Program-made: the position numbers and the translations under genes
Notes under the pieces: model-generated
What the model was told of the DNA's origin: nothing
What the model saw: only the letters and a program-made list of their open reading frames with translations
Database searches by the model: none
In this document: positions 12,936-20,791 of the stretch, one piece after another
How positions within the stretch are numbered: the first letter of the stretch is position 1
How the letters are laid out: the number at the start of each line of letters is the position of its first letter
Assembly (NCBI GenBank): GCA_023261605.1
Contig: JAHFOP010000010.1
Coordinates: 4,152-27,603 of the forward strand
DNA length: 23,452 nucleotides
Direction: 5' to 3'
Source: Candidatus Moraniibacteriota bacterium
GTDB lineage: Bacteria; Patescibacteriota; Minisyncoccia; Moranbacterales; UBA2206

Positions 12936-14695
12936 AAAAAACGACTCCCGATAATTTGGAAACCTTGCGCCACAGCACAGCACATGTTTTGGCCATGGCC
13001 GTTTTTGAAATGTTCCCGGAAGCCAAATATGCCATTGGCCCAGCCATTGAAAACGGCTTCTATCAAGATATTGATCTCCCGAGAACCCTCATTCCGGAAG
13101 ATTTGGACATCTTGGAAGAAAAGATGAAGGCCATCATCAAAGCCAACTTTCCATTTGAACACGCCGAAGCCCCGATTGATGAAGCGATGCATGATTTCGA
13201 AAAAGCTGGACAACCCTATAAAGCTGAGATGATCAGGGATTTGAAAGAAAAAGGTGAAAATAAAGTTTCCATTTACAAATCCGGCTCACTGGTGGACTTG
13301 TGCAAGGGGCCCCATCTCGACTCAACCGGAGAAATTCCACTTGACGCTTTCAAGCTGACCAAAGTTTCCGGAGCCTATTGGAAAGGTGATGAAAAGAACA
13401 AAATGTTGCAACGCATTTATGGCGTCGCCTTCGCCACCAAAGCTGATTTGAAAGACTATTTGCATATGCTCGAAGAAGCGGAAAAAAGAGATCACCGAAA
13501 ACTGGGGAAAGAATTGGACTTGTTTTGCTTTTCTGATTTGGTCGGACCAGGACTCCCGCTTTACACTCCCAAGGGAACCGTTCTTAAAGATGAACTGCAA
13601 AAACATATCGAGAGCGTTTGTCGAAAATATGGCTTTCAAAAAGTTTCCGCTCCCTCTTTGGCCAAACCAGAGCTTTTTGAAATATCCGGCCATGCCAAAA
13701 AATTCGGTGATGAATTATTCCACGTCACTTCAGAAAAAAAGCATGATTTCGTTCTAAAGCCGGTCCAATGCCCTCATCAGACCCAAATTTACGCCTCCAA
13801 GACAAGATCTTACAGGGACTTGCCCATTCGATATATGGAATCAGACAAGCAATACCGCGCAGAAAAAACGGGTGAGGTCGGCGGGCTGTCCCGAGTTTAT
13901 GCCATCACAGTTGAAGACGGCCACTCTTTTTGCCGAGTTGATCAAGTGAAAGATGAGATAAAAAACATGGTGAATATCATCAAAGATTTATATAGCTCTA
14001 TCGGATTATGGGACAACCATTGGGTTTCTCTTTCTGTCAGAGATTATGAACACCCAGAAAAATATATCGGCGAACCATCCGATTGGGACATTTGTGAAAA
14101 AATATTGCAGGAAGTTTCTGATGAGATGGGATTGGAAGCCAAAAGATGCGAGGGTGAAGCCGCGCTTTATGGGCCAAAACTGGATTTCATGTTTAAGGAT
14201 GCCACGGGACGCGAAATCCAAATTCCGACCGTACAAATTGATTTTGCCACACCGAAAAGATTCGGTTTGGAATATATAAATGAAAAAGGCGAAAAAGTTC
14301 CGCCCGTTATGGTTCATCGTGCAATCCTTGGATCTTATGAAAGATTCCTCGTTCTCTTGATCGAACATTTTGCCGGTGCTTTCCCAACTTGGCTCTCCCC
14401 TGTCCAAACTATTATCCTACCTATAAGTGAAAAATTTAAAGACTACGCTTCTTCCGTTGAAAAACAACTCCTCGAAGCCGATGTGCGCACCGAAATCGAT
14501 GCCTCCGACGAATCCCTTGGCAAACGCATTCGCGCCGCCAAGATGCAAAAAGTACCATATATTTTGGTCGTTGGTGGAAAAGAAATAGCCAGCAACACTG
14601 TCGCCGTCAATGCGCGGGACAGCAAGGATCAAACGGTTATGCCAGTGGGAGAGTTTTTGGAAAAAATTATTGCCGAAATCAAAGAGAAGAAATAA
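12929..14695 (+). CDS. thrS: Threonine-tRNA ligase without TGS domain
   Basis: This 588-aa enzyme charges tRNA-Thr. It begins directly at the second (editing-type) domain, with HSTAHVLAMAV and LVDLCKGPHL supplying its His/Cys site, so the usual N-terminal TGS domain (about 60 residues) is absent. The class II core has the zinc ligands in PVQCPHQ, EDGHSFC and MVHRAILGSYERF (motif 3). Motif 2 is divergent (KQYRAEKTGEVGG in place of the usual HRNEPSG type), though its Arg and Glu remain. The anticodon-binding domain ends the protein (SPVQTIILPIS onward). It is expressed through the T-box leader, about 480 nt from promoter to ATG, and has no Shine-Dalgarno sequence. miaB starts one base after its stop. 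Confidence 0.96.
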   Translation: MSKKTTPDNLETLRHSTAHVLAMAVFEMFPEAKYAIGPAIENGFYQDIDLPRTLIPEDLDILEEKMKAIIKANFPFEHAEAPIDEAMHDFEKAGQPYKAEMIRDLKEKGENKVSIYKSGSLVDLCKGPHLDSTGEIPLDAFKLTKVSGAYWKGDEKNKMLQRIYGVAFATKADLKDYLHMLEEAEKRDHRKLGKELDLFCFSDLVGPGLPLYTPKGTVLKDELQKHIESVCRKYGFQKVSAPSLAKPELFEISGHAKKFGDELFHVTSEKKHDFVLKPVQCPHQTQIYASKTRSYRDLPIRYMESDKQYRAEKTGEVGGLSRVYAITVEDGHSFCRVDQVKDEIKNMVNIIKDLYSSIGLWDNHWVSLSVRDYEHPEKYIGEPSDWDICEKILQEVSDEMGLEAKRCEGEAALYGPKLDFMFKDATGREIQIPTVQIDFATPKRFGLEYINEKGEKVPPVMVHRAILGSYERFLVLLIEHFAGAFPTWLSPVQTIILPISEKFKDYASSVEKQLLEADVRTEIDASDESLGKRIRAAKMQKVPYILVVGGKEIASNTVAVNARDSKDQTVMPVGEFLEKIIAEIKEKK

Positions 14696-14696
14696 A

Positions 14697-15971
14697 TTGA
14701 AATATTATATAAAAACTTTTGGTTGTCAGATGAACATATCAGACAGCGAAAGAATCGCTGGGTTTTTGGAAGCGCAAAAGTTGAAACCAGCCAAGGATAT
14801 CGCGACGGCTAATTTGGTCATTTTCAACACTTGCGGAGTGAGAAAAATGGCCGAAGACCGGGCATACGGGCAGATCCACAATCTCTGGAAAAATAATCCG
14901 CGCGCGAAAATAGTTTTGACCGGCTGTCTCGCCAACCGTAAAGATGTGCAGGAAAATTTGAAAGATAAGGTAGCTTTGTTTTTCCCGATAAGCGAATTTA
15001 ATAAGTTTGAAAATTGGATCATTGAAAATTCTAACACCACCAAATGCGACTATTTGCATCTAACCCCAAAGTACTCTAATAAATTTAGTGCCCATGTCCC
15101 TATCATGACCGGCTGCAACAATTTTTGTTCCTATTGCGTCGTCCCCTACGCCCGTGGACGAGAAGTTTCACGCCCAGCCGAAGAAGTCTTAGCTGAGATA
15201 AAGAAGATTATCGCCAACGGCGCGAAAGAAATAACCTTGCTGGGACAAAATGTTAATAGTTATAAATCAAAAAATTATAACTTCGCAAAATTATTAAAAG
15301 CAGTCGACGCCCTCCCGGGAGATTTCTGGATTCGCTTTATGACGCCGCACCCCAAAGATATGACGAACGCGCTGATTGAAACTATTACTAGCTTAGAAAA
15401 AGTCTGCGAGGCGGTGCATCTGCCCATCCAATCTGGCGACGACACTATCCTTGAAAAAATGAACCGCCAATATACTCGCACGCACTATTTGGAACTGATT
15501 GAAAAAATCAAAAAAGGTTTTGCCCAAAACAAACCCGGGACAATTTTTTCACTTTCCTCTGATATCATTGTCGGCTTCCCCGGCGAAACTAAGGCGCAAC
15601 TGGAAAAAACTGCCTCAGTTATGAGAAAAGTGAAATATGACATGGTTTTCTTCGGTCAATTTTCTCCGCGTCCACTCACTGCTGTGTGGAAATTGAAAGA
15701 TAATGTCCCTAAAACTGAAAAAGTCCGCCGCGAAAAATATCTAAACGAAATTTTATCCCAAACTGCCTTGGTGAATAATCAAGAATATCTCGGAAAAACT
15801 TTTCTCGTTCTAGTGAATAGCGAAAAGAATAGCAGATATTTTGGCCAGACCCGCACACTCAAAAATGTGAAAATTGAAACCGACCGAAAAAATTTGATCG
15901 GCCAATTTGTTGAAGTGAAAATTACGCGCACTGCCACGTGGAATTTAGAAGGAGAAACATATGAAAAATAA
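14697..15971 (+). CDS. miaB: tRNA-2-methylthio-N6-isopentenyladenosine synthase
   Basis: MiaB adds the methylthio group to i6A37 of tRNAs that read UNN codons. The N-terminal domain holds three cluster Cys (KTFGCQMN, FNTCGVRK, LTGCLANR). The radical-SAM core has TGCNNFCSYCVVPYARGRE (Cx3Cx2C). Further family segments are LLGQNVNSYK, HLPIQSGDD and SDIIVGFPGET, and the last ~60 residues form a TRAM-like RNA-binding domain. I chose the TTG at 14697: homology starts at KYYIKTFGCQMN and this codon follows the thrS stop by one base, suggesting coupled translation. The stop overlaps the miaA start by 11 bases. The product would be 424 aa, a normal length. Confidence 0.94.
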   Translation: MKYYIKTFGCQMNISDSERIAGFLEAQKLKPAKDIATANLVIFNTCGVRKMAEDRAYGQIHNLWKNNPRAKIVLTGCLANRKDVQENLKDKVALFFPISEFNKFENWIIENSNTTKCDYLHLTPKYSNKFSAHVPIMTGCNNFCSYCVVPYARGREVSRPAEEVLAEIKKIIANGAKEITLLGQNVNSYKSKNYNFAKLLKAVDALPGDFWIRFMTPHPKDMTNALIETITSLEKVCEAVHLPIQSGDDTILEKMNRQYTRTHYLELIEKIKKGFAQNKPGTIFSLSSDIIVGFPGETKAQLEKTASVMRKVKYDMVFFGQFSPRPLTAVWKLKDNVPKTEKVRREKYLNEILSQTALVNNQEYLGKTFLVLVNSEKNSRYFGQTRTLKNVKIETDRKNLIGQFVEVKITRTATWNLEGETYEK

Positions 15972-16884
15972 TAAAATTATCGTCATTCTCGGCCCCACTG
16001 CCAGTGGAAAGTCCTCAGCCGCCATTCAGCTTGCCAAAAAATTCAACGGCGAAATTCTAAGCGCCGACTCCAGACAGATTTATCGTGGCATGGACATCGG
16101 CACGGGCAAAATTGAAGGTAAAAGTTCAAATATAAAAGGCAAAAAAATATTTTTATCAACTGGCATTGCACACTATGGGATTGATATTGCGAGTCCCAAA
16201 ACTGATTACAATGTGGCGAAATTCAAAAAATATGCCGACCGCGTCATTGTGGACATTTTGCAACGTGGCAAAGTGCCCATCATCGCCGGCGGCACTGGCT
16301 TTTGGATCAAAAGCATCGTGGACAATGTGACATATCCCGAAGTTGCGCCCAATCAGTTGCTACGTAGCATGCTACGGAACAAAACCACCGAAGAATTATT
16401 CGCTATGCTCAAAAAACTTGATCCTAACCGCGCCAAAAGCATTGATGCCAAAAATCCTGTGCGCCTCGTGAGAGCCATCGAGATCTGCAAAGCTATCGGC
16501 AAGGTTCCCATGCTCAAATCTGAAAATAAAAAATATGATTTCCTTCAAATCGGCATCGCCCGCGAGAAAGAAGAATTGGATGAAAGAATAAAAATTAACG
16601 TCAAAAAAAGATTTGGGAGTAGCATGATAGAAGAAGTCCAGAAACTCCACGCCGCCGGACTAAGTTGGAAAAAAATGGAAAGTTTCGGACTTTCCTACAA
16701 GTTCATTCCGCAATACCTGAAAAATAAAAACAGCTCCGAAGAAGAGCTGATTGAAAAAATATACGCCGCCGAAAAAGATTACGCCAAGCGGCAAATGACT
16801 TGGTTCAAAAAAGATCCGCGAATTGTGTGGTTGCCTGATTATCAAAAAATTGAAAAAATAGTAGAGGAATTTTTGGGAAAATAA
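15961..16884 (+). CDS. miaA: tRNA dimethylallyltransferase
   Basis: This 307-aa enzyme puts the isopentenyl group on A37, making the substrate that MiaB then methylthiolates. It has the P-loop LGPTASGKSSAAIQLAKKF, the SADSRQIYRGMDIGTGK signature, AGGTGFWIKS and RLVRAIEICK, and the C-terminal AKRQMTWFKKD motif. A short insertion follows GTGK (KIEGKSSNIKGKKIFLST), otherwise the length is normal. A GGAG 7 bases before the ATG lies inside the end of miaB, and the two genes overlap by 11 bases. So the two consecutive steps of one tRNA modification are encoded together. A hairpin lies after the stop at 16900-16929. Confidence 0.96.
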   Translation: MKNNKIIVILGPTASGKSSAAIQLAKKFNGEILSADSRQIYRGMDIGTGKIEGKSSNIKGKKIFLSTGIAHYGIDIASPKTDYNVAKFKKYADRVIVDILQRGKVPIIAGGTGFWIKSIVDNVTYPEVAPNQLLRSMLRNKTTEELFAMLKKLDPNRAKSIDAKNPVRLVRAIEICKAIGKVPMLKSENKKYDFLQIGIAREKEELDERIKINVKKRFGSSMIEEVQKLHAAGLSWKKMESFGLSYKFIPQYLKNKNSSEEELIEKIYAAEKDYAKRQMTWFKKDPRIVWLPDYQKIEKIVEEFLGK

Positions 16885-16890
16885 CTTTAT

Positions 16891-16929
16891 AAAAAATTTG
16901 AGGCGGTACAGTTATTAGCTGTCCGCCTC
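16891..16929 (-). terminator. Hairpin terminator between miaA and the Cys-rich orphan
   Basis: Stem GAGGCGG+ACAG (16900-16911) with CTGT+CCGCCTC (16919-16929), one bulged T. On the minus strand six T follow (16891-16896), so it ends the minus-strand orphan pair; on the plus strand it lies 15 bases after miaA but lacks a T-tract. Confidence 0.8.
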
Positions 16930-16937
16930 TCCAGTCT

Positions 16938-17171
16938 CTACGCCTTATATGCCGGGTCACAAATTCCTCTCCCTCGACATTCATCACAGCCATTTGAACA
17001 ATCCAGTTCGACTGCTCCTCCGGATTTTTTCTTGATGAAAGCTGGCTTCTTCCCATTGAACCCTGGATTTGCTTGTGGCCAGGTCTTCTCCGTTATTGGA
17101 CTATCAGCATTTGATGCCGGTGCTTTATCTCCTGCGCCGTCTGTTATACAGCATGGACTTAAATAACACAT
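16938..17171 (-). CDS. Small Cys-rich protein (77 aa)
   Basis: The ATG at 17171 is preceded by AAGAGGTGAT, an unusually complete match to the 16S 3' end. The protein begins MCYLSPCCITDG and ends ELDCSNGCDECRGRGIC plus a short tail, so seven Cys cluster at the two ends around a basic, Pro/Lys-rich middle (GFNGKKPAFIKKKSGG). This fits metal binding, but no family is recognised. It is the second gene of a two-gene unit: 30 bases after the 82-aa zinc-ribbon gene and before the terminator at 16891-16929. Confidence 0.6.
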   Translation of the reverse strand: MCYLSPCCITDGAGDKAPASNADSPITEKTWPQANPGFNGKKPAFIKKKSGGAVELDCSNGCDECRGRGICDPAYKA

Positions 17172-17201
17172 ACATCACCTCTTATTTGATTGTTCTTTGG
17201 C

Positions 17202-17450
17202 TTATGCCCTCACAAACCGATATTCTATTGAAGAATACTCCTCTGCGGAAGAAGCTCCGACACTGACCAAAATTCTTGCCTGTAACATCTCATCTTTAAT
17301 TATACAGCTTGGGCAGTTTACACTCGCAACTTTTCTACCACCGTTCGGAAAATTGATATCCCCTAGCGGTACATTGCGATTACTGCATTTTGGACAAAAA
17401 CCCATGCGACCATTACTTGAAACAGGAACTTCAATAATTCTCTTGCCCAT
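17202..17450 (-). CDS. Small zinc-ribbon protein (82 aa)
   Basis: The ATG at 17450 has AAGGAGAG ending 4 bases upstream. Two CxxC pairs, FCPKCSNRNVPLGD and NCPSCIIKDE, spaced about 28 residues apart, form a likely zinc ribbon. The C-terminal part (ARILVSVGASSAEEYSSIEY) has no Cys. No named family is recognised. It is followed at 30 bases by the Cys-rich 77-aa gene, suggesting a two-gene unit of metal-binding small proteins. Confidence 0.68.
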   Translation of the reverse strand: MGKRIIEVPVSSNGRMGFCPKCSNRNVPLGDINFPNGGRKVASVNCPSCIIKDEMLQARILVSVGASSAEEYSSIEYRFVRA

Positions 17451-17523
17451 GTTCTCTCCTTCCTCTCCCTTGAATTTTTAAGGAGCTAAACTTCACTCCT
17501 CCGCTAACTGACCACCTTATCAT

Positions 17524-17556
17524 AAAAAAAGCTTTCCGTCAACGGGAAAGCTTTTT
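17524..17556 (-). terminator. Rho-independent terminator of gatB
   Basis: Stem AAAAAGCTTTCC (17526-17537) with GGAAAGCTTTTT (17545-17556). On the minus strand seven T follow (17524-17530). It is bidirectional in form and lies 5 bases past the gatB stop. Confidence 0.9.
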
Positions 17557-17561
17557 CAATG

Positions 17562-19034
17562 TCAACTTGATATTTTTTTCTTGATGCAATCCATAGCACT
17601 CTTTGGATTAGCCTTGCCGCCCGATTCTTTCATAACTTGTCCCATCAGAAATTTCAACGCATTCTCTTTGCCGCTCTTGTAATCCGCCACCGAACTTTCA
17701 TTTTTGGCCAGCACCACATCCACCATTTTTTCCATTGCGTCTCCACCGTCCAATTGCGCCAGATTTTTTTCTTCCATGATTTGCGACGGATCGCCGCCAG
17801 TTCGGTACATTTCGGCGAGTACTATTTGCGCTGCCGAAGAATTTATCTTTCCACAAGCCACCAAACCTACCAACTCCGCATAATTTTCCGGCGTAATTCT
17901 GATATCTGCCATCTTATGATCATGTTCTGCCAGGTGTTTGCGCAGTTCTGTAATTATATAGTTAGCGGCCAATTTCAATGCTAAGCTTCCCGCCGCTTCA
18001 ATTTCATGGCAAGCAATTTTTTCCTTGATCTCACTCGCCACCTCTTCGAAATATTCCGCCAAGTCTTTGTCCGCCGTCAAAATTTCCACGTCATTTTTTG
18101 GCAGTCCATATTCTACGCCAAAGCGGACAGTTTTAGCCTCCGGCAACTCCGGCAATTTCTTTCTCAGATTTTCCACATAATTTTCATCGAACTTGAGTGG
18201 CGGAATGTCCGGTTCTGGAAAATAGCGATAGTCATGAGCCGATTCTTTCTTGCGTTGAGAAACAGTTTCGCCACGATTAGCGTCCCAACCACGCGTCTCT
18301 TGCGCAATTTCCTTACCTTTATCTAAAAGTTCTGTTTGACGTTCGATTTCAAAGGCAATGGCTTTCTCCACAAATTTGAAACTATTGATGTTTTTCACTT
18401 CCACTTTCGTGCCGGATAATTTGTCCGCGCCTTCTTTATACAGTGACACATTGGCTTCACACCGCATCATGCCTTTTTCCATATCCGCGTCCGAAATTTC
18501 CAAGTAGCGACAAATCTGCTGCAACTTCTGACAAAACAGGCGCGCTTCTTCACCCGTTTCAATGTCCGGTTCGGTCACCAGTTCCATGAGTGGCACACCA
18601 GCCCGATTGAAATCAACCAGCGTATAGTCAACGCCTTTTGGATGAATCAGTTTCCCCGTGTCTTCTTCCAAATGAATTCTGGTCACACCAATTTCTTTCT
18701 CGCCAATTTTCAATTTCCCTTTTTCACAAAAAGGTTGGTCATACTGCGAAATCTGATACCCTTTCGGGAGATCCGGATAGAAATAATTTTTGCGATCAAA
18801 TTTAGAATCCAAGCGCAGTGTACATCCCAGCGCCAAGCCAGCCAACTGCACGGCTTCAATAGCTTGCGCGTTTGGCACCGGCAAAGTTCCGGGTTGCCCC
18901 GTGCAAACCGGACAAATGTTCACATTCGGCTCGCGCTCCAACCCCAGCCCATTCTTGGAATCACAAAACATCTTTGAAGCGGTCTTCAACTCCACATGGA
19001 CTTCCATCCCGATAACTGGTGTATATTTAGGCAT
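17562..19034 (-). CDS. gatB: Aspartyl/glutamyl-tRNA amidotransferase subunit B
   Basis: GatB is the kinase and tRNA-binding subunit of GatCAB, which converts Glu-tRNA-Gln (and Asp-tRNA-Asn) to the amidated forms. The 490-aa protein has the family start VIGMEVHVELKTASKMFC, the zinc Cys in NICPVCTGQPG, YPDLPKGYQISQYDQPF, RIHLEEDTGK, FNRAGVPLMELVTEPD and RCEANVSL. The C-terminal YqeY-like tail domain is complete, ending in LMGQVMKESGGKANP. Length is normal. gatA and gatC are not in this window. It is monocistronic, with a promoter at 19070-19098 and a terminator at 17524-17556. The leader of about 30 nt has no Shine-Dalgarno sequence. Confidence 0.97.
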   Translation of the reverse strand: MPKYTPVIGMEVHVELKTASKMFCDSKNGLGLEREPNVNICPVCTGQPGTLPVPNAQAIEAVQLAGLALGCTLRLDSKFDRKNYFYPDLPKGYQISQYDQPFCEKGKLKIGEKEIGVTRIHLEEDTGKLIHPKGVDYTLVDFNRAGVPLMELVTEPDIETGEEARLFCQKLQQICRYLEISDADMEKGMMRCEANVSLYKEGADKLSGTKVEVKNINSFKFVEKAIAFEIERQTELLDKGKEIAQETRGWDANRGETVSQRKKESAHDYRYFPEPDIPPLKFDENYVENLRKKLPELPEAKTVRFGVEYGLPKNDVEILTADKDLAEYFEEVASEIKEKIACHEIEAAGSLALKLAANYIITELRKHLAEHDHKMADIRITPENYAELVGLVACGKINSSAAQIVLAEMYRTGGDPSQIMEEKNLAQLDGGDAMEKMVDVVLAKNESSVADYKSGKENALKFLMGQVMKESGGKANPKSAMDCIKKKISS

Positions 19035-19069
19035 ATTAAAATATATCTAACTATTATTCTCTCTCTATC

Positions 19070-19098
19070 ATTCTAGCCAATATCTTTGAATTTAGCAA
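19070..19098 (-). promoter_or_regulatory. gatB promoter
   Basis: On the minus strand TTGCTA (19093-19098) and TAGAAT (19070-19075) are 17 bp apart, about 35-40 bases upstream of the ATG at 19034. Confidence 0.55.
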
Positions 19099-19116
19099 TA
19101 TTTGGAAAATACTGGC

Positions 19117-19151
19117 AAAAAAATTCGGCAAAATCAAAAGACCTTGCCGAA
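19117..19151 (-). terminator. Rho-independent terminator at the end of the thymidylate operon
   Basis: Stem TTCGGCAA/TTGCCGAA (19124-19131 with 19144-19151) and seven T on the minus strand (19117-19123). It follows the stop of the 79-aa gene by 13 bases. Confidence 0.9.
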
Positions 19152-19164
19152 ACCACAAACCTCC

Positions 19165-19404
19165 TTATTTTTGGATTTTTTCCAACACGCGAAAAGCATC
19201 CGCAATAGCCTTTGGTAACCCTGGAACTCGACTTGCCGCTCCTCCTGAGGTGCAAATACGTACGCCTCGTACCGCCCCTTCGCCCTCAGGAACTACAGAC
19301 ACATACCAATCACCGTTACCTCCAAGTTGTATTACGAGCTCCATTCGTCGAGCATAGTCTCTGTCATCCGTTAAATATCTGACCTCGGACATTTGTCCTT
19401 CCAT
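19165..19404 (-). CDS. Hypothetical protein (79 aa)
   Basis: The ATG at 19404 has GGGAGGG ending 6 bases upstream; a second ATG four codons later (MSEVRYL) is an alternative with GGAAGGA before it. The protein looks like a small soluble alpha/beta domain: beta-prone stretches (MELVIQLG, DWYVSVVPEG, VRGVRICTSGG) then a helix (PGLPKAIADAFRVLEKIQK). No family is recognised. It follows the fusion gene by 36 bases, so it may be the last gene of the nucleotide operon or a separate unit with its own AT-rich promoter. Confidence 0.65.
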   Translation of the reverse strand: MEGQMSEVRYLTDDRDYARRMELVIQLGGNGDWYVSVVPEGEGAVRGVRICTSGGAASRVPGLPKAIADAFRVLEKIQK

Positions 19405-19440
19405 GTATTTCCCTCCCTATTTATAATATTACGATATAAA

Positions 19441-20787
19441 TTATTCTACGTTGAAAACATTCTCCGTGTCATAATATTCCCGCCAATTTTTGTTGTAGAA
19501 CTCGAACATCCGCTCCAATCTGTCTTGAGAAAGTTCTTCGAGGCCGAGCTCACCCATAAAATCCAAAATTTTCTGTTTCGTTTCACCCAATTTTTCTTGC
19601 TCCTCAGTTTGGATTTCAAATTCCGACAAATAGCCATACCCAGCATTTTTGTCGATGGTGATATAGAAATCATCCTTGCCATATTCTTCCCTTTCGCGCG
19701 ACCACTTGGCTTGATAGGAAAAGCCCGCTTCTTCCAACAGCTTGTCGAGCGCGTCCATCGGAATGCCCGCCGCTTCCTCGAACTCCATCCTGAGAATGCC
19801 ATTCGAAGAAGTCGTGTCATCCACTGAGGCTTTGATCACAAAAAACGCTTCACCATTCATCTCGCGCGTGCGCAAAGAATGATTCTGCCCTTCTTCCAAA
19901 ATTTTCTTCAGCTTCTCTTTTTTATCATCCGAAAAAAGCGACAGCAACTTCTCTTCCAATTTGGCAAAATCACCGTCGTTCAAAAAATAGTGATTGAGCT
20001 GCTTGTACTTGTTTTTCATTTCAATCCCAGCTTCGGTTAAATACTTAGTGGGGTATAAATCATGATATTCATTTAAATATACTACTCTTCTAATTTTCTT
20101 TGATACTATATTTTTTGCACACTCCATACAAGGAGAATCCGTAATAATAAGTTCATCTTCCTTCTTAGCACTTTCTAAACATATATCTTCAGCATGAGGA
20201 TAGTTGCAGGATATTTTCTTTGACTTTTTTCCTCCACCAATCTTGTAAGCCTTGAATTTTTTGCACGAATTGCAATCTCCTAAGCCAGAACTTCCATCTT
20301 TAATAAACTTGCCATTCCTTATAAGAATAGCACCGACTTTCCTTATATTGCACATGGATCTTTCCTTGGCTTCAATTAGTCTGACTTCAAAATCACTGGT
20401 ATGCAGACAATCAACTTGGTCAACATATAAAACTTGGCCTCCAAGGTTTTTTATTCTTTCCCCCTCCTTAATATAGCCAGATTTAACCTGAGAAACTATG
20501 CGAGTAAACTCAAATTTTTTCGGATTAAATTCGAGACTATTTATAACTCGATATTTTATTTTCTTCGAAGACAGAAAATTTTCCATGTCTTTTTTTCTCC
20601 ATTCAAAAGAAAAGAAGGGTCTATTTTGTCCCTTTTGAATATTAATTCTCAAGTCTGGCTTCAATCCAATTATAATTTCAGAAAGAATAAATTCATTCAT
20701 AAATATTTTCATGCCATTCTCGATGAATTTTTTGTGATCTGAATGCAAAATATCGAAACCTCCTCCTATATAAAGAATATCTCTCAT
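19441..20787 (-). CDS. Three-domain fusion: nucleotidyltransferase-like + dCMP deaminase-like + CYTH
   Basis: The 448-aa protein has three parts. Residues 1-135: a cytidylyltransferase-like Rossmann domain, with LYIGGGFDILHSDHKKFI carrying HSDH in place of the HxGH motif. Residues 143-256: a zinc deaminase of the dCMP type (NIRKVGAILIRNGK, HAE at 198-200, PCMEC at 219-223). Residues 270-448: a CYTH/triphosphate-tunnel domain (RTREMNGEAFFVIKASV, RMEFEE, YITIDKNAGYGYLSEFEIQ), a fold that acts on triphosphates. GC drops from near 40-50% in the CYTH part to about 23-38% upstream of 20040 (residue 249), at the domain border. It begins 4 bases after the DHFR-like gene. The order of reactions is unknown; a role in pyrimidine nucleotide conversion or clean-up is inferred. 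Confidence 0.8.
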   Translation of the reverse strand: MRDILYIGGGFDILHSDHKKFIENGMKIFMNEFILSEIIIGLKPDLRINIQKGQNRPFFSFEWRKKDMENFLSSKKIKYRVINSLEFNPKKFEFTRIVSQVKSGYIKEGERIKNLGGQVLYVDQVDCLHTSDFEVRLIEAKERSMCNIRKVGAILIRNGKFIKDGSSGLGDCNSCKKFKAYKIGGGKKSKKISCNYPHAEDICLESAKKEDELIITDSPCMECAKNIVSKKIRRVVYLNEYHDLYPTKYLTEAGIEMKNKYKQLNHYFLNDGDFAKLEEKLLSLFSDDKKEKLKKILEEGQNHSLRTREMNGEAFFVIKASVDDTTSSNGILRMEFEEAAGIPMDALDKLLEEAGFSYQAKWSREREEYGKDDFYITIDKNAGYGYLSEFEIQTEEQEKLGETKQKILDFMGELGLEELSQDRLERMFEFYNKNWREYYDTENVFNVE

Positions 20788-20791
20788 AAAT

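Noticed and set aside
16355..16380. A 12-bp perfect palindrome (GTAGCATGCTAC) inside miaA as a mobile-element trace
   Set aside because: It lies in a normal, unbroken part of miaA with no length change relative to the family, so chance is enough.
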